Source of the DNA: JAXMAF01 sp046350555
Lineage (GTDB): Bacteria; Planctomycetota; Phycisphaerae; Phycisphaerales; SM1A02
NCBI GenBank assembly: GCA_046350555.1
Contig: JAXMAF010000005.1
Span: 186,001-250,000, forward strand
Length of the DNA: 64,000 bases
Reading direction: 5' to 3'
In this document: positions 50,241 through 58,145 of the stretch, in pieces
How the letters are laid out: every line of letters starts with the position of its first letter
How positions within the stretch are numbered: position 1 is the stretch's first letter
Notes under the pieces: generated by a model
Told to the model about the DNA's origin: nothing
Seen by the model: only the letters and a program-made list of their open reading frames with translations
Database searches by the model: none
Program-made: the position numbers and the translations under genes

Positions 50241-53200
50241 TCATGGAGCGATCCCCGCCTCCGCGAGCGCAGCCGGCACCGTGCGGCGCGCGTCGCGTCG
50301 CTGCGCGCGCAGCTCCAGCAGGTCGCCGATCACCGCCTCGGTCGTCGGCCAGCGGCCTGCGCCACCTCCGCGGATGGTGCGATGGAATCCGCTTCCGTCG
50401 ACCCACCGCAGCGAGACCTCGGAGCCGCGCAGCGCCGCGAAGGGGTGATCGGGCGAGAAGCGCTCGATGCGGAGCGAGCCGCGAACGGGGCCGAGCGCGG
50501 GACCGAAGGCTTGCGCGGGCGCGGGCGAACGGCTGGCGAATTCGTCGCGACCGGCTGCGCGACCGGCCACTTCCGCGTCCGGGCGCGCCGTCGCGAGATC
50601 GAGCCTTCCAACCAGCAGCCAGCGATCGCCGCTGCGCGCAGCGCGACGAATCCGGTCGACGTCGATCCCGAGGATTCCACGCGCGGAGCCTTCCGGTGAA
50701 TCCGGGCTTGCCGCGAAGTCGGCCTCCAGATCGGAGAGGCGGGCGTGAGGCCAAGCGATCCTGGCGAGCAGCAGAAGCTTGTCAGCGAGATCGCGTCCCT
50801 CGAGATCGCGCCGCGGATCCCGCTCCGCGAGGCCCAGCGCCTGCGCCGACGCGACCGCCGCGTCCCACGTCCATCCCTGCGCGACGCGCTCCAGCACGGA
50901 GTTGCACGTCCCGCTGAGCGCCGCCTCGATCGACCGCACCCCGACGACGCTCGCGGCGCCCAGCGCCTCGACGACCGGCGCCGCGCCGCCGACCGCGCCG
51001 CCGATGCGCAACTCGGCGCCGCCGCGGGCGGCGCGATCGCGAAGCGCTGCTCCGGCCTCGCCGCCGTCGCCGGCGAGGAGCGCCTTGTTCGCGGTCACCA
51101 CCGAGATGCCGGCGTCGAGCGCGCGCTCGATCCAACCGCGCGCTGGATGCACGCCCCCGACGAGCTCGACGACGACGTCCGGCTTGCGGTCGAGTGCTTC
51201 GTCGAAGCGCTCGACGGCCACGCCCTCGGGCAGCCGCAGCGCCGCGACCTTGGTTCGATCGCGCACGAGGACGGACTGGAGCGAGAAGAGTCCGGGTAGC
51301 GCGAGCAGGCGGGAGATCACGCCACCACCGACGATTCCGGCGCCGAGCACGGCGACCCGCAGGGGCCCCGTTCCCCGTCCGGCGTGGTCCGCGTCGCCTA
51401 GCAGCCCGTGGCGAAAGTCATTCGGGCTGCGGTCGAGCAGGATTCCGCATCTCTGCGTCGCCGCCGCTTGCCGTAGATTCCGTGGAATACGGCTGCGCGG
51501 CGGCTCCTTGATCTGCGAAACCCTGCTCGCCCTCGCCGTCGAAGCACTTTCGCCACGGACTGCTGGTCGACCGACCCTGCGGATCTCCGCGAGTCGCGAT
51601 GCGCCGGCGCGAATGACCGTGCCCTCGCGCTCGCCGACGCGCCGAATCGCCAACGGCAGTCCGGCCGTCGCGGCGAGGTCGATCGCCTTCGGCTGGACGA
51701 GCGGCCCGGCGATGCGTCGCGCGTCGTCCGGCGAGATCGTCTCGTATCGGCGGGGCGGCGCCGACCCTTCATGCGCCGGGTCCGAGGTGTACACGCCATC
51801 GACGTCCTTGAGGAGGACGCACTCCGCGGCGCCGAGCCGGGCCGCGAGGAACGCGGCCGTGAGATCGCTTCCACCGCGTCCAAGGAGCGTGGTGCGGCCG
51901 TCGACGGCGTCGCGTCCGACGAATCCCGGAACGACGACGACGGCTCCCGCGTCGAGCGCGGCATGCAGCGGCTTCGCGTCGAGCGCCACCAGGTGCGCAT
52001 CGAGTGTCGGACCCTCGGTGCGCAGGGCCAGCGTCGTCGCATCGAGCACGGTCGCCGGGATCCCGGCGCGGCCGAGGGCGGCGCCGAGGAGTGCGGCCGC
52101 CGCGGCCTCGCCGGTGGCGAGAAGCGAGGCGGTCGTCGCATCGTCGGCGTCGCCCACCGCTCGCGCGGTCGCAAGCAGGCGGTCGGTCGCATCCCCGATC
52201 GCGGAGACGACGGCGACGACGCGCCGGCCGGCGACGGCGCGGTAGATCTCGTGCACGGCGGTCGGAAGGTCGTCGGTGCTTCGCAGGACCGAGCTTCCGA
52301 ACTTGAGCACGACCGTGGCGTTCGCCGCGGCGATGCGCCGCGCCGCGCGCCCGTGCGCCTCGTCGAGGTCGCGCAGGATGTCCTGAGGATCCTCGAGTCC
52401 GACGGAGAGCCGGACGAGCTCGTCGGTGATTCCGACCAGCTCGCGCTGCGCACGGGGAACATCGCCGTGGCTCATCGTCGCCGGATGCGTGGCGAGCGTC
52501 TCGATCGAGCCGAGGTGCTCCGCGAGCCGGACGAGGCGCAGCTCCTCGAGAAACGCCTTGGTGATCCCGGGTCCGCCGTCGATCTCGAGGACGACCACGC
52601 CGCCGTGCGCGGGCAGCGCCGCGGCGAGCTCGCGCTGCGGGAAGGAGGGGAGTCCGGGATAGGTCACCGTGCGCACCCACGGACGCGCGGCGAGACCGGT
52701 GGCCACCTGGAGCGCGTTCTCGAAGTGGCGCCGCACCCGGAGATCGAGCGTGCGCAGGCCTTGCAGGGTGAGCCACGCCTCGTGCGGCGCCTGGATGCTG
52801 CCGAGGGTCTTGCGCGTCCGTCGGAAGCGCGCGAGCAGCGCCTCGTCGCGGGCGAGCACGGCGCCACCGACGCTGACGCCGTGTCCATCCTGGTACTTGG
52901 TCGTCGAGTAGATCGCGATGTCGGCGCCGAGGTCGAGCGGGCGCAGCACGATCGGCGTGAGGAACGTGTTGTCGACGGCCAGTGGAACGCCCGCGGCGCG
53001 GCAGATCGCCGCGACGGCGCCGACGTCGGAGAGCTTGAGCGTCGGGTTCCCCGGCGTCTCGACGAGGACGAGCCGGGTCGAAGGGCCGAGCGCGGCGCGC
53101 ATCGCGCCAAGATCGCTGGTGTCGACGAAGCGGGGCGTCACGCCCAGCTCCGCGAGGAGCTCGCGCAACAGCCGGACCGTGCCGCCGTAGACGACGTCGG

Positions 53201-53510
53201 AGACGATCACCTCGTCGCCGGGGCGAAGCAGCGTCAGGAAGACCGCGGCGATCGCTGCGCAGCCGCTCCGGAAGGCGACCGCGGGCGGCGCGTCCTCGAT
53301 CGCGCCGAGGGCGCGCTCCAGCGCGTCGACGGTCGGGTTCGAGACGCGCGAGTAGGCGTGGCCGCGGTTGACGCCGACGGCGTCGTGGGCGTACGCCGTC
53401 GCCTGCACGATCGGCGCGCCGAGGGCCGCGCTGTGCGGATCGGGCGAGCGCCCCGCGTGAATGGTGCGGGTGGGGAACGAGGACGAACCGGTTGTTGCGA
53501 AGCCTGTCAT
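50241..53510 (-). CDS. Three-domain fusion: cystathionine-synthase-like PLP enzyme + aspartate kinase + homoserine dehydrogenase
   Basis: ATG 53510 has GGAG 8 bp upstream; the product is about 1089 aa (a second ATG is 6 codons before). Residues about 10-380 are a Cys/Met-metabolism PLP enzyme: AYSRVSNPTVDALERALGAI, and YSTTKYQDGHG with the PLP Lys (about 205). About 398-626 is an aspartate kinase catalytic domain: VVLKFGSSVLRS, PGFVGRDAVDG, TTLLGRGGSDLTAAFLAARL, LLKDVDGVYTSDP. No ACT regulatory domain follows. A linker of about 80 residues then leads to homoserine dehydrogenase (about 718-1085): LRVAVLGAGIVGGGVISRL, VVTANKALLAG, LSGTCNSVL and DLEGRDLADKLLLLARIAW with the catalytic Lys. One polypeptide could thus carry the first and third steps to homoserine plus a transsulfuration or sulfhydrylation step. 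A restart for the dehydrogenase in the linker cannot be excluded. Confidence 0.88.
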   Translation of the reverse strand: MTGFATTGSSSFPTRTIHAGRSPDPHSAALGAPIVQATAYAHDAVGVNRGHAYSRVSNPTVDALERALGAIEDAPPAVAFRSGCAAIAAVFLTLLRPGDEVIVSDVVYGGTVRLLRELLAELGVTPRFVDTSDLGAMRAALGPSTRLVLVETPGNPTLKLSDVGAVAAICRAAGVPLAVDNTFLTPIVLRPLDLGADIAIYSTTKYQDGHGVSVGGAVLARDEALLARFRRTRKTLGSIQAPHEAWLTLQGLRTLDLRVRRHFENALQVATGLAARPWVRTVTYPGLPSFPQRELAAALPAHGGVVVLEIDGGPGITKAFLEELRLVRLAEHLGSIETLATHPATMSHGDVPRAQRELVGITDELVRLSVGLEDPQDILRDLDEAHGRAARRIAAANATVVLKFGSSVLRSTDDLPTAVHEIYRAVAGRRVVAVVSAIGDATDRLLATARAVGDADDATTASLLATGEAAAAALLGAALGRAGIPATVLDATTLALRTEGPTLDAHLVALDAKPLHAALDAGAVVVVPGFVGRDAVDGRTTLLGRGGSDLTAAFLAARLGAAECVLLKDVDGVYTSDPAHEGSAPPRRYETISPDDARRIAGPLVQPKAIDLAATAGLPLAIRRVGEREGTVIRAGASRLAEIRRVGRPAVRGESASTARASRVSQIKEPPRSRIPRNLRQAAATQRCGILLDRSPNDFRHGLLGDADHAGRGTGPLRVAVLGAGIVGGGVISRLLALPGLFSLQSVLVRDRTKVAALRLPEGVAVERFDEALDRKPDVVVELVGGVHPARGWIERALDAGISVVTANKALLAGDGGEAGAALRDRAARGGAELRIGGAVGGAAPVVEALGAASVVGVRSIEAALSGTCNSVLERVAQGWTWDAAVASAQALGLAERDPRRDLEGRDLADKLLLLARIAWPHARLSDLEADFAASPDSPEGSARGILGIDVDRIRRAARSGDRWLLVGRLDLATARPDAEVAGRAAGRDEFASRSPAPAQAFGPALGPVRGSLRIERFSPDHPFAALRGSEVSLRWVDGSGFHRTIRGGGAGRWPTTEAVIGDLLELRAQRRDARRTVPAALAEAGIAP

Positions 53511-53940
53511 GCCGTGTCTCCACGGCATCAGGAGGGCTCAGCGAAAGCGTCGGCGGGGCGACGAACGTCGTCGCCTGTTTGCGATGATCGATGCCCTCAA
53601 ACCGCTCTGTTCCGCTTGGAACCGGTTTGCGGGACGCGATCGTCCGCCGCATCGCTCCGTCGCTGGGTTTCCGTCCCGAGGGCGGCGTGTGGCGCCGTTC
53701 CTTCGAGCCTTCGAACCCATCACGACGGCTGGCTTCGGCACCGTGGCACGCTGTTGGCAGCGAGATCGGTTGCCGCCCGAGGCGAAAAGCCCGCTCGGGA
53801 CTCGTGATGCTGGGCGGAAAGATAACGCGGATTCGGGACGAGTCAAGTGGGCGCGTGTCGAACCGGGTCGCCTCGGGTCGCGTGTGCCCTTGGGCGATGC
53901 CGGCTCCGATCCTGGCGGGCGCCGTGCGCGCCGTCCGGCT
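53511..53940. other. Leader region of the fusion gene; no gene recognised
   Basis: The 430 bp upstream of the three-domain gene are also the 3' flank of the OPT gene. CCCGAG (53776-53781) and CTCGGG (53794-53799) form a small hairpin with GCGAAAAGCCCG as loop. I looked for a SAM or cobalamin riboswitch because of the methionine context and saw no convincing consensus. The promoter must be within this segment if the gene is not read through from the OPT gene. Confidence 0.45.
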
Positions 53941-55992
53941 TCACTTCGCCTGCTGCAGCAACCCGATCGCCGTCGCGGTCATCGCGAGGATCGCCTTCAT
54001 CAGCGACTCGCCGGCGACGAGACCCGATGCGACAGGCACGTAGAACATGTCATGGGTCCGCTTGTGAATGCAGCTCCACAACCATGCCACGATGGCGCCG
54101 ATCGTGAACGCCAGGGCGTTGCTGAAGAAGACGACCCAGCCGAGCCCCAGCCCCATCGCGCTGGGAAGCCACGGACGAGCCTTGGGGAAGAGCCTCTCCA
54201 GGATCGGGAGGACGACGCCGATCATCGATCCGACGAGGATCGCGATGCGCGCCGACATCGGCAGGGCGTCGAGTCCCTGCGAGAGCACGCGGGCCACCGC
54301 CTCCCACGTGCGCGTGGCGGGCAGCGGATACTTCTCGAGCGCCTCGACGTTGGGGATCAGCAGGTACCACGCCGGAACGATGGCGAGCGTGCCGAAGAAG
54401 ATGCCGATGAACTGCGCCAGGAACTGCTGGCGCGGGTTGGCGCCGAGCAGATAGCCGCTCTTGAGATCGGTCAGGAGATCCGCGCTCGCCGCGGCGCTGT
54501 TGGCCGCGATGCCCGCCGATGCGAGGTTGGGGACGACTTGATTGGGCATGATGAGCGCAAACGTGAGCTGCATCACCTTGCCCATCGCGCCGATCGGCGT
54601 CGTGTCGGTCTCGCCGGTGGCGCGGCACGCGACAAGCGAGAGGACGAAGGACATGAAGACCGCGAGAAGTCCCGCCCACCAGTGGATGCTGAAGGCGACG
54701 ACCTGGATCACGACCATCGCGATGGTGATCGGGATCATGCCGAGGAAGAGCCACGAGGTTGGCACCTCGATCGCGGCCATGCGGGCGTCGATGTCGTCGA
54801 TCGCCGCCGGTTGTTCGAGCTCGCCGCGTGCGCCCCCGGGCTGCGGCGCAAAGGACGATCGATCGTCGATCGACGCCCCCGCCTTGGCGCTGCGGAACAT
54901 CCGGAACGACCGCGCGATCGTCCGCCATTGCAGGGCGAGCGAGGTCAGGCTCGCGAAGACCATCACCGCCGTGCCGCCCCAGAGCCCCCAGCGCGTCGGG
55001 AAGTAGACCTCGCCCTTGAAGGGGATGGAGTTCACCCAGCCGGCGGTCCCGGTGTTCGCCGCGTCCACGCCCGCAAGCCACGGGGTGAAATAGAAGTACA
55101 GGAGCGCCGACGCCACCAGCATCGAGATGGAGACGCGAAGCCCGACGATCATGCCCGCGGCGATGAGCAGCACGCTGGGCTCGAAGCCGCCGCCCACGAG
55201 CTGTCGGCCCTGCACGAGCATGAACCCGTCGGCCGGCACCTGCTCCGGAAGCTGGACGTTGACGGCGTGTGCGCGCATCCAGTCGAAGAAGCGATCGAGG
55301 AACTTCAACATTCCCTCGCCCGTGCTGAGGACGCCGACGACGGCGCCGACCGCGAGACCGGCGACCAGCGCATACGCCTTGTGCACCGCCTCGGCGCTCT
55401 GGCTGTAGAGCGACTTCAGGGTCGTCGCCGCGGCGATGCCCGAAGGAAACGGAAGCTGCTCCTGGTTGATCATCTGGCGCTTGAGCGGGATCGCCAGGAA
55501 GACGCCCATCGCGGCCGTCGCCAGCGTGAACGTGCCGACGACCAGCCACGGCTGGTGCTTGTGCTCCGGATCGAGCAGCATGAGCGCGCCGAAGCACGTC
55601 GCGATGCACAACCCCGTCGCGGCGCCGGCCGACGAGGCCGTCGACTGCATGCAGTTGTTCTCGAGGATCGACATCGGCTTGAGGGCGCCCCAGGTCACGA
55701 CGCGCATCGCGTTCCAGATGACATAGGAGAGCACGCACGCCGTGATCGCCACGCCGAACGACCAGCCGACCTTGAGCACCGTGTACAGGTTCGACACGCT
55801 CATGAGCATGCCGAGCACCGCGCCGGTCATCACGGCGCGCACGGTGAGCTGCGGCACGCCATCGCCCTGGTAGATGTGCGTGAACCAGTGCAGGTCCTTC
55901 TCCTCCGGCGTCGCATCCGGAGGAAGGATGGGGATGTCGGGGATGTCTGGAGCTTCGAGGACGCTGCCGGACGCGTTGCCGTGGTCGGACAT
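53941..55992 (-). CDS. OPT-family oligopeptide transporter
   Basis: The product is 683 aa with about 14-16 membrane segments. Conserved features of the OPT superfamily (the YSL/oligopeptide branch of bacteria) include LTVRAVMTGAVLGMLMSVSN followed by LYTVLKVGWSFGVAITACVL near the N-terminus, then ENNCMQSTASSAGAATG, INQEQLPFPSGIAAATTL, and a C-terminal ASGLVAGESLM. The fold suggests proton-coupled uptake of small peptides or metal chelates at the inner membrane. The N-terminal 40 residues are cytosolic and acidic. There is a hydrophilic loop with GASIDDRSSFAPQPG in the middle. It stands alone, though it could be co-transcribed with the fusion gene 430 bp downstream. Confidence 0.9.
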   Translation of the reverse strand: MSDHGNASGSVLEAPDIPDIPILPPDATPEEKDLHWFTHIYQGDGVPQLTVRAVMTGAVLGMLMSVSNLYTVLKVGWSFGVAITACVLSYVIWNAMRVVTWGALKPMSILENNCMQSTASSAGAATGLCIATCFGALMLLDPEHKHQPWLVVGTFTLATAAMGVFLAIPLKRQMINQEQLPFPSGIAAATTLKSLYSQSAEAVHKAYALVAGLAVGAVVGVLSTGEGMLKFLDRFFDWMRAHAVNVQLPEQVPADGFMLVQGRQLVGGGFEPSVLLIAAGMIVGLRVSISMLVASALLYFYFTPWLAGVDAANTGTAGWVNSIPFKGEVYFPTRWGLWGGTAVMVFASLTSLALQWRTIARSFRMFRSAKAGASIDDRSSFAPQPGGARGELEQPAAIDDIDARMAAIEVPTSWLFLGMIPITIAMVVIQVVAFSIHWWAGLLAVFMSFVLSLVACRATGETDTTPIGAMGKVMQLTFALIMPNQVVPNLASAGIAANSAAASADLLTDLKSGYLLGANPRQQFLAQFIGIFFGTLAIVPAWYLLIPNVEALEKYPLPATRTWEAVARVLSQGLDALPMSARIAILVGSMIGVVLPILERLFPKARPWLPSAMGLGLGWVVFFSNALAFTIGAIVAWLWSCIHKRTHDMFYVPVASGLVAGESLMKAILAMTATAIGLLQQAK

Positions 55993-56016
55993 GACGGATC
56001 AGCGTACCGAATGGGT

Positions 56017-56103
56017 GCGTGCTTCGCACGCGGGCGTGGCGCGTGCTTCGCACGCAGGCGACATGCGTGCTTCGCACGCAGGCCGCATGCGTGCTGCGCA
56101 CGC
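56017..56103. repeat. 24-bp tandem hairpin array
   Basis: GCGTGCTTCGCACGC occurs at 56017, 56041 and 56065, and as GCGTGCTGCGCACGC at 56089. The period is 24 bp, and each unit is a perfect small hairpin (GCGTGC/GCACGC) with spacer AGGCGACAT or similar. Confidence 0.9.
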
Positions 56104-56276
56104 AGGCCCGCTGCGCGGGCGGGAGGAGTCGCGGCGGTGGCCGCGACGAGGTCATGCCGGGTACGCGACACGATGGCGGCCATGCCGTCGCGCGAGGGTT
56201 CCGCCGCGCGGGCCGCCATCGTGTCGCGCACCAGTACGTCAGGCAGGGGCTGCGCCCAGGCCTGGCGAGGGCGGCG

Positions 56277-56301
56277 CTTGTGGTGCAGCCGTCTCGGCTG
56301 C
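56277..56301. repeat. Single arm of the CTTGTGGTGCAGCC repeat
   Basis: CTTGTGGTGCAGCCGTCTCG then GCTGC, the third occurrence of this family in the window. Confidence 0.75.
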
Positions 56302-56504
56302 TTTGCGTGGAGGGGTGCTTCATGGCCTCCCGAGCAGGCGGGGTCGGATGGGGAATCTCAGTTAGGGAATCTCAGATAGCAGATCTCAGATAGCAGATCT
56401 CGGACGGGAAGGATCAGACAGGCAGCGTCACGGGCAGGTCGGAGGATCGCATCGCAATGCCGGTCCGCGCACGGAATTCGGCATGCGCCGCGGCGCCTGC
56501 GCGT

Positions 56505-58145
56505 TCATCCACACGGTCCCCAGGCGCCGAGCATCGCTCCGAGGTCGGCGCCGTCCACGATGCCGTTGCCGTCGAGGTCGGCGACGCAGCCGGGACAGAC
56601 GCCCCAAGAGCTGAGCAGGACACCCAGGTCGCTGCCGCCGACCACGCCGTCGCCGTCGAAGTCGGCGGGGCAGGGCGGCTGGTCGCAGCCGTCGGGAATG
56701 CCGTCGCCATCGCGATCGAGGGCGTCGTCGAATCCAGGGCAGAGGTCGATGCAGTCGGGGACGCCATCGCCATCGCTGTCGGTGTCGGCGACGCCGCAGC
56801 CACAGACGCCGGGCGCGGACTTCAGCGGATCGCTCGGGCAGCCGTCCTCGCAGTCGGGCGTGCCGTCGGAATCGCTGTCCACATCGGAGACGCCGCAGCC
56901 GCAGACGCCCGGCTCGATCTTCGCCGGGTCGTTGGGACATGCGTCGTTGCAGTCGTCGACGCCGTCGCCGTCGGAATCCGTCGCGAGACGAAGGCAGGTG
57001 CACTCGCCGATCGGATTGACGACGAGCTCGGCAGTGGCCGAGGCGACCGGACGGCAGCCGGCGGAGACGAGCACGTCGTACATGCCCGCATCGGCGCGCA
57101 GTGCCGGGGAGATCACCAAGGTCGAGGTGGTCGATCCCATGATGCGATCGTCGTCGGTCAGCGGTGCGCCGTCGCGACGCCACTGGTAGGTGAACGGGCC
57201 ATCTCCGCTCACGCCGACCGTGAACGTCACGTCGTCGCACGCCGTCACCGTGAGCGCGTCCGGCTGGTCGTCGAAGGTGACCTTGCAACCCTGTTCGTTG
57301 CAGTCGGGGATTCCGTCACCATCAGTGTCCGTGTCGGCGACGCCGCAGCCGCACTGTCCGGGATCGGTCTTGAGCGGATCCTCGGGACAACCGTCGAGGC
57401 AGTCGGGCACGGTGTCGCCATCCGTGTCGTCGTCGGGTGTTCCGCACCCGCAGGTTCCCGGAACGGTCTTCGCTGGATCGGTCGGACAGCCATCGATGCA
57501 GTCGGGTGTTCCGTCGCCATCGCTGTCGATGTCGGGGACACCGCAGCCGCACGCCCCGGGCGAAATCTTCGATGGATCGTCCGGACATCCGTCGATGCAG
57601 TTCGGAGCGCCGTCGCCGTCGTTGTCGGTCTCGGCAACACCACAGCCGCATTCGCCGGGCGAGGTCTTCATCGGGTCGTTGGGACATTCGTCGATGCAGT
57701 TGGGTGCGCCGTCACCATCGGTATCTGTGTCGCTGACCCCGCAACCGCACGCGCCGGGCGCGATCTTCGCCGGATCCCTCGGACATCCATCGCTGCAATC
57801 CGGCGTGCCGTCGCCGTCGCTGTCGGTGTCGGGAACGCCGCAGCCGCATGTGCCGGGCGAGGTCTTCATTGGATCGTCCGGGCACCCATCGTTGCAGTTG
57901 GGTGTTCCGTCACCATCGCTGTCGGTGTCGGGAACGCCGCAGCCGCATGTGCCGGGCGAGGTCTTCAATGGATCGTTCGGGCAGCCATCATTGCAGTTGG
58001 GTGTTCCGTCGCCATCGCTGTCGGTGTCGGGAAACGCCGCAGCCGCATGTGCCGGGCGATCTTCAATGGATCGTTCGGGCACCCATCGTTGCAGTTGGGT
58101 GTTCCGTCGCCGTCGCTGTCGGTGTCGGGAACGCCACAGCCGCAT
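56505..58145 (-). CDS. C-terminal half of a thrombospondin-3-repeat/Ig/dockerin protein (frameshifted from upstream half)
   Basis: The frame begins inside the calcium-binding repeat array of the gene starting at 60970. Repeats of about 33 residues, 'PGTCGCGVPDTDSDGDGTPNC' plus 'NDGCPNDPLKTS', continue with no start signal of their own. After about eight repeats comes an Ig-like domain (TACDDVTFTVGVSGDGPFTY then QWRRDGAPL), three more repeats and a dockerin-like pair (DFDGDGVVGGSDLGVLLSSWG and DLDGNGIVDGADLGAMLGAWG). The frame joins the upstream ORF if a 2-nt deletion (after 58059) and a 1-nt insertion (A run at 58032-58034) in the same repeat are repaired. The nominal Met at 58145 is out-of-frame repeat sequence. 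Confidence 0.75.
   Translation of the reverse strand: MRLWRSRHRQRRRRNTQLQRWVPERSIEDRPAHAAAAFPDTDSDGDGTPNCNDGCPNDPLKTSPGTCGCGVPDTDSDGDGTPNCNDGCPDDPMKTSPGTCGCGVPDTDSDGDGTPDCSDGCPRDPAKIAPGACGCGVSDTDTDGDGAPNCIDECPNDPMKTSPGECGCGVAETDNDGDGAPNCIDGCPDDPSKISPGACGCGVPDIDSDGDGTPDCIDGCPTDPAKTVPGTCGCGTPDDDTDGDTVPDCLDGCPEDPLKTDPGQCGCGVADTDTDGDGIPDCNEQGCKVTFDDQPDALTVTACDDVTFTVGVSGDGPFTYQWRRDGAPLTDDDRIMGSTTSTLVISPALRADAGMYDVLVSAGCRPVASATAELVVNPIGECTCLRLATDSDGDGVDDCNDACPNDPAKIEPGVCGCGVSDVDSDSDGTPDCEDGCPSDPLKSAPGVCGCGVADTDSDGDGVPDCIDLCPGFDDALDRDGDGIPDGCDQPPCPADFDGDGVVGGSDLGVLLSSWGVCPGCVADLDGNGIVDGADLGAMLGAWGPCG

Larger units (their letters stand above)
55993..56504. other. Intergenic region made mainly of short repeats
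   Basis: No gene is supported. It contains four hairpin units of 24 bp (56017-56103), one arm of the CTTGTGGTGCAGCC repeat (56277-56301), and a short tandem repeat AGCAGATCTCAGAT at about 56360-56402. The repeated GCACG runs explain the Cys/Ala-rich frames across it. Confidence 0.6.

Noticed and set aside
53600..53940. SAM or cobalamin riboswitch upstream of the methionine-pathway fusion
   Set aside because: A few fragments resemble cobalamin-box words, but order and spacing do not fit a known consensus.
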